NCBI GenBank assembly: GCA_005406025.1
Contig: BGZK01000481.1
Coordinates: 328,504 to 392,503, forward strand
DNA length: 64,000 bases
Direction of reading: 5' to 3'
From: Eumeta japonica
Lineage: Eukaryota > Arthropoda > Insecta > Lepidoptera > Psychidae
Below the pieces are notes generated by a model, which did no database searches, was not told the DNA's origin, and was given only the letters and a program-made list of their open reading frames with translations. Shown here piece after piece: positions 1 through 12,262 of the stretch (position 1 is its first letter; each line of letters starts with the position of its first letter). A program made the translations under genes and the position numbers.

Positions 1-731
1 AAGTGTAAAAAAATATGATAAGCATTTCTTCTTTATTCTAGATGTAATTGGATTCCAGAATGAAAGCTTTTGTCTCGTAAGGGGTCCATATTTATATCTC
101 AGGTCGGCCGTATCCAGTTGGGGGCAGCTGCCCTTCGCTGTCCCGCTCTGAGTATGCCCTCGTAATTTTATTTACTTTAGACATACAATGATCAATCCCA
201 GATTTGTGTCATTAAACCCTCGATTAAAGTTAAATCGGTTATTAGGAGTTATGTAAGATTTACAACACAGATTCTCACACACACAAATACAAGGCACCCC
301 TACATGCACATAACGAAAAAGAGAACATTTTGAAAAACGTCGGAATTATTTCTTAGGATCTCGATCTGTCGATATGTAATATGTATTTGATTCTTCCGAA
401 AGCAATAACTTTTGGGCATTTTGTGAAATCGTTTAATTTCCTCAGCGAAAAATTCAAAATTGAAAGTTACAGGGCTATTCGTATATGTTCACCGCTTCTC
501 GCAAATTGAAGCACGAAAGTGTTTTTTGATGTGGAACCGAGCAGCAGTTAAAATATAATTATGGCCTGCCCTCGTCCCATATCGCCGCCGTCATTGTTTA
601 TGTTGGCTAAAATGTAGTTTAAATTTACCAGTTTAATTATATATGTAGTCTAATTGGACTGCCGTTTCTAAACATGTGTTAAGCTTAAATTTTTCGACTT
701 CTCTCATTAAGTCTTTACTAAAATATTACAA

Positions 732-930
732 AGACGCAAAAAAAAAAAAATTGTTACTAAAAAATTAAAATCAAAAGAAATTATCCGTTGTAATGTAAAT
801 TAAATTAATACTACTATGCTTGTGTCGAAGATGCAAAAAAAAAATTTATTTGTTACTAAAAAATTAAAATTAAAAGAAATTATCCATCGTAATGTAATTT
901 AAATTAATACTACAATGATTATGTAGAAAG
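732..930. repeat. Two-copy tandem duplication, about 99 bp per unit
   Basis: Unit 1 (732-830) and unit 2 (831-930) both start with a GCAAAAAA run. They share TTGTTACTAAAAAATTAAAA, AAAAGAAATTATCC and AATTAATACTAC in the same order. A handful of substitutions separate them, so the duplication is not very recent. Confidence 0.85.
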
Positions 931-2816
931 CTTTTATATAATCTGTACAGACAAATATTATATATACACTCAAGCACGCACGCTCATAGATACATGCATA
1001 CGTTCACACACTCAATGCAATTAGAGCTGTATTAATAACTGCTAGTTAAAGAATTACTATCATTTTTCAAAACCTTTTGACAAATACGAGTTTTTTTATT
1101 CAAATTTGGATATTACTTGGAGTTTTAGGTTAATTATCACTTTTTGTGACAAGTGCGAATTTAGAAAACCGAAATAACTAAAAAAAAACTACGTGGATTT
1201 TCCAAATAACATAAAAGATTATACAACATAATTTGTATTTTATTTGAATTTTATTGAAAATTCAAATTGGTAAATAATTATTTATTGTTGACATCCATAA
1301 ATAAAAGTAGATCGATAGAATAAATTTACAGAGATAATGTGTGTCGGCAAAGTTCGCCCTAGAAAATCCTACGCAGATCCAATTGGTGGTATATTAAAAA
1401 AGAAATAAACTTTAAGCACCCGATACCTAGGAGCTTGCTTGAATAGATTGATTGTTGTCAGTGAAACAATAGAGACATGCAAAGTTCGTATCTTGTGGCA
1501 ATCTACGCTCTTTGCCTGCTCTTCTGATAAATAAGCGTGAGTTCATGAAAAAACCGATCGTGAACAGGTAAATAACGGGCTAGATGTTTGAACGTTAGCA
1601 TTCAAGGTGTCAGTCAATAAATTTTTCAAAGCTCATAATAATTAGGCGTTTTTGGATAAAGAATCAAATATTACAATAATTGTGAAACGTATAAATATTA
1701 TACATATATATATAGGTTGGGTATAACCGTTTATATATATAAGCGAAATACTATTGACTGGCTGACTAACGGACTAATTACGAAATCTTCGTAACTGTAG
1801 GTCTAATTCAATTGAACTTTGGCATAGTCGCACAGTTACTCTCTTCGGGATGTAGACGCTCCCTAAGAACGGATTCCACAAAAATCATATCAAAAGAAAA
1901 AAAAAAAAAAAACATCATTTTATATCTATGTGGCGAAGGGCAAAAGCTAGCTTACACCTCCAAAACAGCCTGAAGAATTTTCTGATACCTGCAATCGAGC
2001 CCTTCCCTTCTTAAGTATTTTTATGTCAAAATGATTGTTGTATTACTTATTGTATTGTATAAGTTTACGTCGAACATCGTTAATGTTAAAGTAACAAATT
2101 GATACACCGTCAAAAAAATTCATCACACAACCATATTATATTGCCTTTGGCAAATGTAGATAAATAAATTTGTTGCAAGCTTTCATCGTCAAATTTATAG
2201 CGTCAAAGTCAATTTAAGATTCAATTTCACTACTCAATGTTAAAAATTAACAGACCGTTAAAATAAAATTAAGAACTATTTCTATTTGTTTCTTATTAAA
2301 AATTATGTTAAATTTGATTTAACGGGCTGTTAATTATTACCATCGGTTGATAAAATTAAGTTTTAATCCAAACACGTTAATTTAGCGTGGGCACACACGC
2401 CTTGAACTAAGATTGCCCGGTATGTAGAGCATAAAGTTTTGCATCGATATAGATTTTAAGATAATTTCAGCACAAAACAATTTTCTATTCCTGTGAATAC
2501 ATAGTGTTTTCTTTCTGACTTTGTTTTCTGATTGGAATTAAGCTTGATGCAGTGAAAATAAGGATTTTGATAAAATTTCTTCTTAAGAAATAATCTGATT
2601 ATTACACTTGATTACGTATACGAATCAATCAATCAAACGTTTCAAGTTTTCCGTAGGAAAATGATAAATACTTGCGGGTAAAGTTTTTTTATATTCAATA
2701 ATAAATATTAAGGTACACAATATGCATGCAAGATTTATCTGCTACCTGCTCTCACGTTACTAATGTCCCGTATTGTTTGTTTCCGTCCGTTGTCGAAATC
2801 ATCACGCCCATTGGTA

Positions 2817-2845
2817 TTTCGACACTATATCTAATAGTGTCGAAA
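2817..2845. repeat. Perfect 12-bp hairpin
   Basis: Arms TTTCGACACTAT (2817-2828) and ATAGTGTCGAAA (2834-2845) are perfect reverse complements around a 5-nt loop. It is too short for a microRNA precursor and has no known function. Confidence 0.8.
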
Positions 2846-3592
2846 CACAAAAACAACGCAATCACCTTCAAAGTACAATGATATTGCGTTCTATAACGAC
2901 GATTAATAAAAATTCTTGATCACGTTTATCCAGGAAAAACACTTACATAGATAAACTTGAAAATATACAAATATTCATCGTAACCGTCACAGTCGCTTCC
3001 GGATATACCAATGTATGAATTTGCATAAAAATTGGTCGCTTACAATGTACATTGAACGTATGTAAAACGTGATGCAGACCATTAGGGCGTAAAGGGTGGA
3101 TTAACACACCATAAAATAAAAACTTGACTCGTTCGCATATCATAACAACACCGCTCCCCAATTTTAATTGTTTTTATAGTGGTAAGAGATAAACATCACT
3201 TCAGATTTCAGTAATATAGATAAAATTTGCTCATATACTATTGAAAAAGTGATTAGCGGTAGATGGAAAAACTGTAAGTTTGGTTAAATATTATTTTATA
3301 TAAATTTTAGTGTTGCGCTGACGATAACGCGTAAGCGACACTATCGACCACGGCGCTTAAGGCCTTTTCGCCGCGTCACTACTTTTGATCCTATCCTGCA
3401 CGAGACATGAATTGCTTGGCTTATAACGATAAAGTTGACTCGAATGAATTGCTTCGATGTTTTTCATGCATGAAATATTATCATTATGCATGCTTAAATA
3501 TGACTATCGCTTATTACATTGCCAACAAACGCGATTTGAATCGTTATTGGCGCTGCGTTTCTTAGGAGAATATAACACGTCACAATAGAAAT

Positions 3593-4499
3593 GTCAACAC
3601 ACCGGTACGTAAACAATTTTCATCTTCCGTGGACGATACGGCGATGTTGGCAGATCTGCTTAATGAGAATGTCGATAATAATAGTCGAAATGACAATAAC
3701 TCATCCTTTCTCATAGTAAAGAATACACCTATAAAAACAACATCTTTCACTATTGGAAACATAAGCTTATTACTCGATCAAAAACTAGCTCCCACATCAG
3801 CTGTTATGCAAAATTTATGCTTTGTTTTAAGAGAGGACGTCACGGCCATGATCACAACTGAACTTAACTTTGCTGTTTCCATTCTTAAAAACGATTTTAC
3901 CAAAACCGACAGACTTTATTGTAGAAGAGCAGAATGAATTGAAATTATAAACTAATAAAAATCACATAATAATTAAGAACTTGGAAGCTGAACAACTGAA
4001 CTTGCAAAGTGCAGTTGAACCATTGAATAGCCGGCTCTTATCTGTAAAAAAAATTCACGAGCTCAGAACATAGAGATACAGGCGGCACCTGAAAGCGGCA
4101 ATGAAAATGTTTTGACTATATTTAAGAAAATCTGGACTGCTATAGAATGCACCATATTAGAAACCGACATTGGTGCCTTCCATTGGATCGCAAAAAATTA
4201 GTGCGTCGTCGGAGAGATCTCGTAACATTTTTGTCACCGTGGCCTCACCACGTCTTCGAGATCTCGTACTTTCTGCTACGCATCGCTTCAACAAAGTTCA
4301 TTCTAAAGACATGCTCATCTCTAAGCATGTTGATATTGTTGATGAAAGTCCAAGAATCTATATTACGGAACATCTTTCCCATGACTGTAAACAACTACAC
4401 GCTAATGCAAGAAAATATGCCAGGGAAAATAATTACATATATGTTTGGGTTAAATTTGGGCAGGTGTACCTGCGTAAGGACGACAGCGAATCTGCTTAG
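3593..4499 (+). pseudogene. LINE ORF1 relic with FP25-like C-terminal domain
   Basis: In intact relatives this ORF encodes the RNA-binding, gag-like protein that forms the retrotransposition particle. The first piece (3593-3937) is acidic and asparagine-rich. A broken middle piece (about 3940-4140) reads like a coiled coil, with LEAEQLNLQSAVEPLNSRL. The last piece (4170-4499) carries the FP protein C-terminal type domain common in insect LINE ORF1: LSHDCKQLHANARKYARE, then YIYVWVKFGQVYLRKDDSE. A shift near 4140 and stops between the pieces make it non-functional. The open frame at 3629 has a GTG first codon and the reading continues upstream of it, so no start can be assigned. ORF2 follows about 100 bases later. 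Confidence 0.8.
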
Positions 4500-4559
4500 C
4501 AAATTAAAAATATTACTTTTCTTAATAAGCTGCACAAATGAATCTTTATTAATTTTCAA

Positions 4560-6600
4560 GTTAATAGAATTAAAACTAAGACTATTAAGTTTTATCTTAG
4601 TGCATTGAATTGTAACTATGATGTTGTATGCCTTACTGAAACAAATTTAGATGATTCTATACTTGACGGTGAAATGTTTGACTAGTGGTATAGCGTCTTT
4701 CGTAAGGACCGTTTCACTGCTTCTGTAAACAAAAATGTGGCGGAGGTGTTCTCATTGCTACTAAGAAAAAACTTGCATGTTATTAAAAAAATATACGCCG
4801 TTAATACGTAATTTTTCACAAAAATATCCTGTCTGTTTTTTCGTGAAGAAAATATTACAGAAGCTACAAAGTTTTTGACAATCCCAAAGATTTATGATGT
4901 TTTCTCGTTACTCCGTGTTTGATGTAAGTCATTCATTAAAATGTATTGTAAAAAACTTTTATCGATCTCTATAGATCGAAGATTCTATGGATGTCAATAT
5001 GAAATCATTTTGGTGATTTTATTACAGTAGGAAGGGTCATGTCTCGATGCCAAACTCAATGACTTATGGTGACCGACAATCACACAATGATAATCATGTC
5101 TGCGAGCTATTTTCAGACTACTTTGGATTAGTTTATGATAAAGACACTGTTGATCAGCTTGACAGCTATCTAGATAGCGGCATCATTAATGGCGAGGCAC
5201 TGGCGAACATTGTTGTTTCTACAGACGAAGTTTTACAGAAAATTAAAGAGCTAGATAAAAATAACGGTCCTGGATCTGACAGTATCCCAGCTTTCTTTGT
5301 GCAAAGGTCTGCAGAGGTGTTATGTGTACCGATTTTACTACTATTTAATAAATCGCTATCACCTGGAACCTTTCCTTCATATTGGAAGACAACGAATATT
5401 GTCCCCATTCACAAATCCGGTGACAAATCTAAATGCGAAAATTATCGCCTTATCAGCATGTCATGTTTTGCTAAGTTATTTAAAAGCTCAATCTAGGTTA
5501 ATTTTTTTAGTCAATTCAAAAATATATTGTCTTCGAAACAACATGGTGTCGTTAAGCATCTATCCTCTATAACCAACCTGCTTGAGTATAAAAGTTTTCT
5601 TTGCAATGAATTTGCTATACGCGGACTAGTTGACAAGGTATATACGGATTGTTCTAAGTGCAATAAACTGTAATTTTATGGCATTTAAGGTAGTCTATAT
5701 AGATGGATTTGTTCTTATCTTAATAATAGGAGCCAATTAGTTATTATCAAGGCTGATACTTCAGTGCCAATGCTTGTAACTTTTGGAGTTCCTCAAGGCT
5801 CACAATTGGGCCCTATACTTTTTGTTCACTTGTCATGCTGTCGCTCCTATACGCTGATCATCTCAATATATTCGCTCTTATTCGGAACATAAACGATTGT
5901 ACTGGATGTGCTATATGCGTGGTGATTAACAATTAAAATGATCCTTAATATTAGCAAGTCCCTTGTAATCTCTTTTACTGACAAAATCAACAAAATAATT
6001 TACGAATACAAACTTTCAAATTCTGTATTACAATGTAAATTTGTAGTCAAGGATCTTGGAATTATTTTTAATGATAAGCTTACCTACCGGCCACATTGTG
6101 ATTAAGTCGTCAAAAGAGCCAATATGCTACTTGATTCGTCGCAAGGACTACAATAGAATTTAAGAACTATTACAGTTTTTTAAGTATATATTATAGCCTT
6201 ATTAGAAGAATCTTGGAATATGATAGTTCAATATGATCTCACGTCAAAACTCATATTAAGCACATTGAAACTGCATAAACAAAGTGTGTCAAAATCTTGT
6301 CCTTTCGTCAGAATCTTGGCCGCTTCTTCACTCACTATTATTTAAGATGCTCTGCGTTTAAATTACAATCACTGAAAGCACGTCGTAAGCAACTTTGCTT
6401 AGGAGATAGATCTATATCTAATTCATCTACACAAAATTGTACACTCTTCGATAAACTGGCCTACGTTATTATCATTGCTGAATTTTAATACTCTTCATAA
6501 ATTTCGAACATTCAAGACATTTTCATTGCAAACCTACAAAAACAATACGTCCTTTTACAATCCTATAACCAGAATAACCCGTCTGTACGACGACCTGGCG
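4560..6600 (+). pseudogene. LINE ORF2 relic: endonuclease start and reverse transcriptase
   Basis: An intact version would nick the target and reverse-transcribe the element RNA. The endonuclease block at about 4605-4780 reads YDVVCLTETNLDDSILDGE, then RKDRFT and a GGVLIATK-like end, after which roughly two thirds of that domain is missing. The reverse transcriptase block starts at 5047: NNGPGSDSIPAFFV, FPSYWKTTNIVPIHKSGD, NYRLIS. It continues in shifted frames with FGVPQGSQLGPILF near 5785-5825 and LYADHLNIF near 5850-5870. The catalytic YADD has become YADH, which removes one metal-binding aspartate. Thumb and C-terminal similarity (KDLGIIFNDKLTYRPHC) runs to about 6100, with weaker similarity to about 6600. 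The order fits the Jockey group. Confidence 0.82.
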
Positions 6601-7064
6601 GCCGACGTTGGCGCGGGCGCTGTCCACGTGTTTTATTGCAGACCTACTGCGTTCAAACGTAGGTCTCGATGTCTTGTTTCGGTAATGTGGATTGTATGTG
6701 ATTTATTTCATTTTTTTCGTAAATTTTTGTTATCACTTTTTTATTTAGTTTACTTTGTTATGTATACTTTAGTTTTAAGCATGCAAGCATGCTATCTACA
6801 CACATTTCAGGATTACGGTCCAGATCAACTTGTATATTTATCATATCTTTTCATACAATTTTATAATCGTTGTAATCTGTGTTGTGTACTTTTAGATAAA
6901 TATAAAATAAAATAAAAAAACATTTATAAATCATTAGTAGTAACCTAGTAGTTAAGGTTTTTTGCTTTTGAATACGTAATAAAGTATATATATCAATGCT
7001 CGTGTTACTAAAATTCGATGCAAGAGCAGAATTGTTGTGAATTTGACGTCTATGGCTGCTATCT

Positions 7065-7088
7065 CTGTGTGTGTGTGCGTGTGTGTAT
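7065..7088. repeat. (GT)n microsatellite, short
   Basis: An alternating TG tract with one GC interruption. Confidence 0.9.
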
Positions 7089-10000
7089 GAGCCAGTCTGT
7101 GACATGTCACATCTTATGCAAATCGCCGACTTGCGGTTAGATGCGGTGGTTTTATTAGAAGGCTGGTTAACCGAGGTGATAGCTATGTTCGATACGGTCA
7201 AGTCAAGTGATTAAGTCAAGTCAAGATGATTTAAAGATCATTCACGTTTTTTCTAACCGGTGTAGGGCCCTCAGTTATAAAATATAAGTTTATTACTTTT
7301 TCATTCTTCCTAAAATATTTGTTCATTACTTTTTCATTTTTCCGATCAGCCTCAGCCTTTATATTGGTTTTTGCTTCAATTTGTGATGGAATTAATGCCT
7401 GAAGATAATTATCCCACTAGCCCGATTACTCATAATACTAAAAATGCAAAACCTTTTAAAAATGCGAGTATGCTCGGAAAAATTCTAGATGTATCTTAAA
7501 TAATATTAATTAGCGCTCAGAAACAGGATTGTACGCACTAAAATATTTAGTGTCTAGAATTTTAAATGGTTCATGGAATTATATTTTGACAATAAATGTA
7601 GCCAAATTGAAATGAAGTACTCTCCGAGGAAAAAAATCCGAGCTATTTGTATGATAAATCCAGAGACAATCTAAGAGCTTACTTTGAAATTTAAAGAAAG
7701 CAACATTCTTGTTCTACGTCTCCAACATGTTTACGAAAATAATATTTATATATGCAAAAACATTGTCTTGTCCTCGACAGCGCGCAACTACAGCGGTATA
7801 AATGCAAGAGAAAAACATATGCTCATAAATTCCGGATTCACACTGCCAAGGATTATTATTTCATTTATGGTAGTTTATACTAATTATAATACTGTTTTGT
7901 ATCCAAACGACAGAATTAAACAACAAAAATAAACCAAGTAATCAATCCAGAGCTCAGCTTATGAAAAAATCTGTAATTGTTTTGATTAATGATTAAATGA
8001 TAGAATTATATTTAGGCATAGCTCCAATAGATTTGTTTTTCTGGCATCAAAAAGAAAAACGTTAAAGGAATTTTTATTTATTTTTTCGTTATATTTCCGA
8101 ACCTGTGATAAATTTATTTTCATTCTCAATAAAAATTTGTGAACATCCAATTTTGAATATAAATTCTACGCGAAGTAGTGATATCACAATTAAGTGTATT
8201 CATCGCTTTCATTGTTATATAAGACGTATGCTTTAATCGCTCATGTTAAAAACAGCATGAAAACCGCTTTTCAACGAGAAACAGCAGATTCAAATGCGCT
8301 GCGTTCGTAGTGGCTTAGCTTTCGCATTCACGAGTTCGCGAAGTCATTGCATGTAACACGTGTCAAGTTACGTAGCGGGCCCTTCCTGCGCATGACCTCC
8401 GGTAAAGTGTTCGATTCCGCCGCTATTGCGGTGGAACCGTGCCAAAAGTACCAACGCCGGATCGAGACATTTCTACCCCTTGAAAATATCTAGAGATGTT
8501 TATCTTTTAAGGGGGATTGAAAGAAGTTGCTCGTCTCGAATCGATATATTTTTATGTCCTCCCCTGCGTGATGTTTTCGAGAAAATTGCGTTTTTTTTTC
8601 ATTCCACGTATTCGGATATAAAATCTTGTTACTTGGACACTTTTATTTTCTTTGTCGATTTTTGTTAGATTCAACGTTTGAAAAATGAAATATCTATGTT
8701 ATGTAACATAATTTTAAATAAATATGTATTATCTAACAAAAACCACTATCTGATACTGAAAAAGTTAATTTGAAATCCATATTCGACGATCCAGAACCCG
8801 AACATTAATATTAAATCTGTCTGACACACAGCCACCGTTATTCTATATTATTTAAAATACAGAATCACGTATGTCTGAATGGTTTTCTTTCTGTACATCA
8901 CTTATTATATTGTATTAAATAGACCCATAAATTCTAACAATGAAAAGAATTTGGCTTTAAATGGTGGATTAACTAAGAAGAAGCATTTATCTGTGGAAGA
9001 ACTTTAAAAATGTGTGTCTTATAGTTACAGTTTACTGGTTGTTAAATTTTTTTAATAAATTAGTATTCAAAAGCGAAAACGGTCGAATACAATTTAAAAA
9101 GATTCGATAGTCTGCTTAAAACAATATTTATGATGCATAATATTTGGCATAGACAAGTGTATTTTTATTATCATTTACTATGAAAATCTGAAAGGCTTAT
9201 TTGAAAACCCTCCAATCGTATTTTTTTTTTAATTTTACCGAATGGTGGCGAAACGTTCAAAACGCATCACTTTCCCGCGCGTTTCTGAACCTATTTGCCG
9301 TGAAATTCAAAGGAACGGATCAAAAGTGAATAATACAAAAACATTAACAATTTTTTTTTAACACAATCCTATCGAATCTTCGTCGGGATAAAATCTTTTC
9401 ATGTAATTCGACTTGAGATACAACAGTTTTTTACAATCGAACTCCCCGATAAAGACGTAGGTGAAGCAAACGGAGATCCATTGAATTAAATTAAATAGTG
9501 AATATTTCAGATTTAATTCAGTAATTAAATTTTAGTAAGTAAAATTTAGTAAGTAAAAATGGTAACGGTTAATGTTCAAAAATCTAAGTGAATAGCCACA
9601 AAAAGACTGCAATAAGAAAGTAACGCGAATTAACACTGAATATTAAATAGATTGCTATTACGTCGTATCTTTGAGGTTGACTGATAAGTATACTGATTCC
9701 TTTCTCTGTTTTCTATTTGATAATTGGTTATTCAAATTTATTGTGATGTTTTACATTAATTATCTCGTTCGTATTTGCTTGATAATCAAATAAAATAATT
9801 GTAAACAAGAATTCAAAACGTACTTCACTCACTGCAGTATTTTGCAATTTTTTTTAGTAAAATGTGTCATTAGGATGTTTTATTAGAAATTTTTTGAAAC
9901 AGCAAATGGATAAAACATAAAAAAAAACAGTATTTCTTTTCTGAGTTTCGCTCATATCCGTTGATCGCACTACCTCCCTGTTTATCGCGAATAAGTTATT

Positions 10001-11127
10001 TTCCATCCAAACAGAGCTTTTTATTCTTTTCAATATTAACATGATAATAAAACTATTTTTTTCGTAAGAAATTTCCAATAGGCACATGCCAATTTAAATT
10101 CCATAAAGCCGTTTAACAAAAGTCATTTACAGTTATCTAGCGCGTCGCCTAATGTATACCTGAAAAGTTTATTCATTTTCACAAAATGGATGCTTTCATT
10201 ACGGTCATAACGAAATTAAACCGGTAAACTGTAAATAAAAACTGTTTATTTAAAATAATTGGTTTTCACGAAAAACGTCATTACGTGAGCGTACAAAGGC
10301 GTGTGAAGGGCGTCGGGGGTCAGCTTTTTAGCTTTTGGCGCGGGCAGCAAATTGAAATCTGCATTTAAGGCAAATTTGTATTTGCAGCTTATTATATTAT
10401 TTAATAAAATTTATTCGAAATCAACTTTACATACAATTAATTTACGTGGTCTTAAAATACAAATTGGCCGATTCCTGCTAATTTTATTATTAATGTAGTT
10501 TTCAATCCAAATTCTGTTTCCAATCCTAACTTATTTTATGTAAAGGAAATTTAGAATTTATCAAAGCTGTATAGTTTCACATATAATGATTTAAGTGAAC
10601 TACAATTGTTTTCGTAAAAACTTATTTGAAATTGTTCTCAAACTTTTAAAATATCTAGATGAAACTAAATGCAACTTGTGAACGGAGATGTCTAAGCGAT
10701 ACCTGAATTGTAAATTGTATTTGATTTGGTTTTTTACATCCACACAACATCCATTGTCACTCCAAAAAATCGTTATAAGCCCCACACGGCTATCTTTATG
10801 CATGTTGTAAAATCTTGAATTTGTGAAGATTTTAGTAAACATTCTCTCCGACACAGGTTTCATTATGATGCCTCTGTGATATTCTTGGGCATATAAGCAT
10901 ATAACCTAATTACTTGAAGGTAAAGAACGGTTGAAAATGTGAACAACTTCCTCCCTGCCCTGCGTACACGTTATTTTTATTCTAAATGCATGTTTATAAT
11001 TTGATGATGATTTGGCTTTTAAATAATGTAACAAATACTGTTTGTTCACATCAGACATGACATGTTTACGTCTTGTTTTTACAAATGATTTTTAAATATA
11101 TATTAGGGTAACCCAACATATCGAACA

Positions 11128-11166
11128 TATTTTTGCGAGACTCGAATAAATAGTCTCGCAAAAATA
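11128..11166. repeat. Perfect 15-bp hairpin
   Basis: Arms TATTTTTGCGAGACT (11128-11142) and AGTCTCGCAAAAATA (11152-11166) are perfect reverse complements with a 9-nt loop. Confidence 0.85.
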
Positions 11167-11221
11167 AGGTCGATAATGATGTTTTAAGAAGATCCTCCTC
11201 CTTGAGCGACCTTTATATTAT

Positions 11222-11259
<38 letters not shown>

Positions 11260-11272
11260 GTATGTATGTATA
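11222..11272. repeat. Compound microsatellite (CA)n(TA)n(TGTA)n
   Basis: Three adjoining simple-repeat blocks with clean transitions: about 12 CA units, about 7 TA units, then three TGTA-like units. Confidence 0.95.
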
Positions 11273-12034
11273 TAAATCACGTAAATAAACAAATTAAAGG
11301 CTTCCAAAGGGATAAAACCAAAAAATATGAACGTTACAAATGAAAACACATTTCCGGACGTCCCTTTCCCTCTTGGATATTGTTTTTAAAATAAAAACCG
11401 AACTCCTTTCAAATGCGATCTCAAAGCGTCTATTGAATGTCAAATTCGCCCCTTTTCACTGTTGACGACCTCCTTCTGACTACGTCACTTCTCTTATTGT
11501 GCGGGGAAAATTGCGAGACGTCGTAAAAATGTTCGTTCGTTGCCTTTTATAGCGACTGATTCTTAAGGAATGAAATTTCTCTATTTTTAAAAATCTCCGA
11601 GGGACTTATCGATGTAGCGTTTTGCATTCTATTTTTGGACTTCTTATTTTGAATAATAAAGAGAAATAAATATTTTATTTTCTTTTAGTATACATTCTTT
11701 TTAATATATTAAAATACTTCTAAGATATTAATAACATAAAAAGACTTAAAATAATTAAGTTACCATTCTTGCTAATATTATCATTCAAAATCGAACTAAA
11801 ATAATTTATTTTAGCCAGAATTATATAACTTGCAATTTGAAATTATACTTCGGCAACCAATACCAAAAAGTATTTTTTTACGTTTAATTTAAACTTAATT
11901 AACGCCTACAACCACACAATCTACCTACCTCCATAAAATACCTAAAAACATTTAAAATAAATAAATGACAATGCCAAAAATTACCGAATCCTAAACGCGC
12001 AATGCATTATCTTAAATAAACCATAATAAAATAA

Positions 12035-12262
12035 ACTCACGCCTATTTTTCAGAGGAGCGGGCAGAGACTGTACCCTTCCACATACTACGATCATTGTAT
12101 GTCTCTCTTGCTACGCTGGCATTCATCGATCTTTTCACTCAAGCTCGTCGGTTTCTAGTGCTTAAAATTTGACCCCTTGTTAATGTGCTGCCAATTTGAT
12201 CTGCATAAGATTTTCTAGGCCGACCCTTGCTGACCTTTCCATCACACACATTCGCTGTATTC
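12035..12262 (-). mobile_element. 3' fragment of a non-LTR retrotransposon (RWFGHVERM-tail family)
   Basis: Read on the minus strand, the segment encodes ANVCDGKVSKGRPRK, the conserved end of ORF2 in a common insect LINE family, followed by a degenerate stretch and a GCGTGAGTTTATTTTATTAT 3' terminus. The same terminus and motif recur at 25880-26345 (minus), and the motif alone at 14275-14433 (plus). Only the last ~230 bp are present, as expected for strong 5' truncation on insertion. Upstream coding and target-site duplications were not found. Confidence 0.75.

Larger units (their letters stand above)
1..3580. other. AT-rich non-coding stretch
   Basis: No open frame here resembles a protein, and stop codons are frequent in all frames. 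The stretch holds a tandem duplication at 732-930, a perfect hairpin at 2817-2845 and a small GC-raised patch near 3315-3420. A short open frame on the minus strand at 2943-3161 has no recognisable motif and is treated as chance. Confidence 0.6.
3590..6920 (+). mobile_element. Decayed Jockey-like non-LTR retrotransposon (LINE)
   Basis: The segment shows the expected LINE order on one strand: ORF1 with an FP25-like C-terminal domain, then an apurinic-type endonuclease start, then reverse transcriptase, ending in an A-rich AAATA-repeat tail at about 6899-6920. Frameshifts and stops interrupt both ORFs, and the endonuclease is cut short before the reverse transcriptase begins near 5047. The 5' boundary is uncertain; coding similarity can be followed back to about 3593. 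Target-site duplications were not identified. The element is dead but fairly long, so it is not one of the usual severely 5'-truncated copies. Confidence 0.85.
6921..12034. other. Non-coding stretch with three GC-raised islands
   Basis: No gene is recognised. Short open frames (for example 7684-7932, 8426-8668, 10600-10863 on minus) carry no motif and sit in AT-rich sequence. GC-raised islands without coding signal lie at about 8285-8600, 10265-10375 and 11340-11530; these are candidates for conserved non-coding elements. A hairpin and a compound microsatellite are listed separately. Confidence 0.55.

Noticed and set aside
4147..4608. 153-codon plus-strand frame
   Set aside because: Shadow of the LINE ORF1 C-terminal domain, which is in another frame (4170-4499).
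10600..10863. 87-codon minus-strand frame
   Set aside because: No motif, AT-driven residue content, no transcript-like context.
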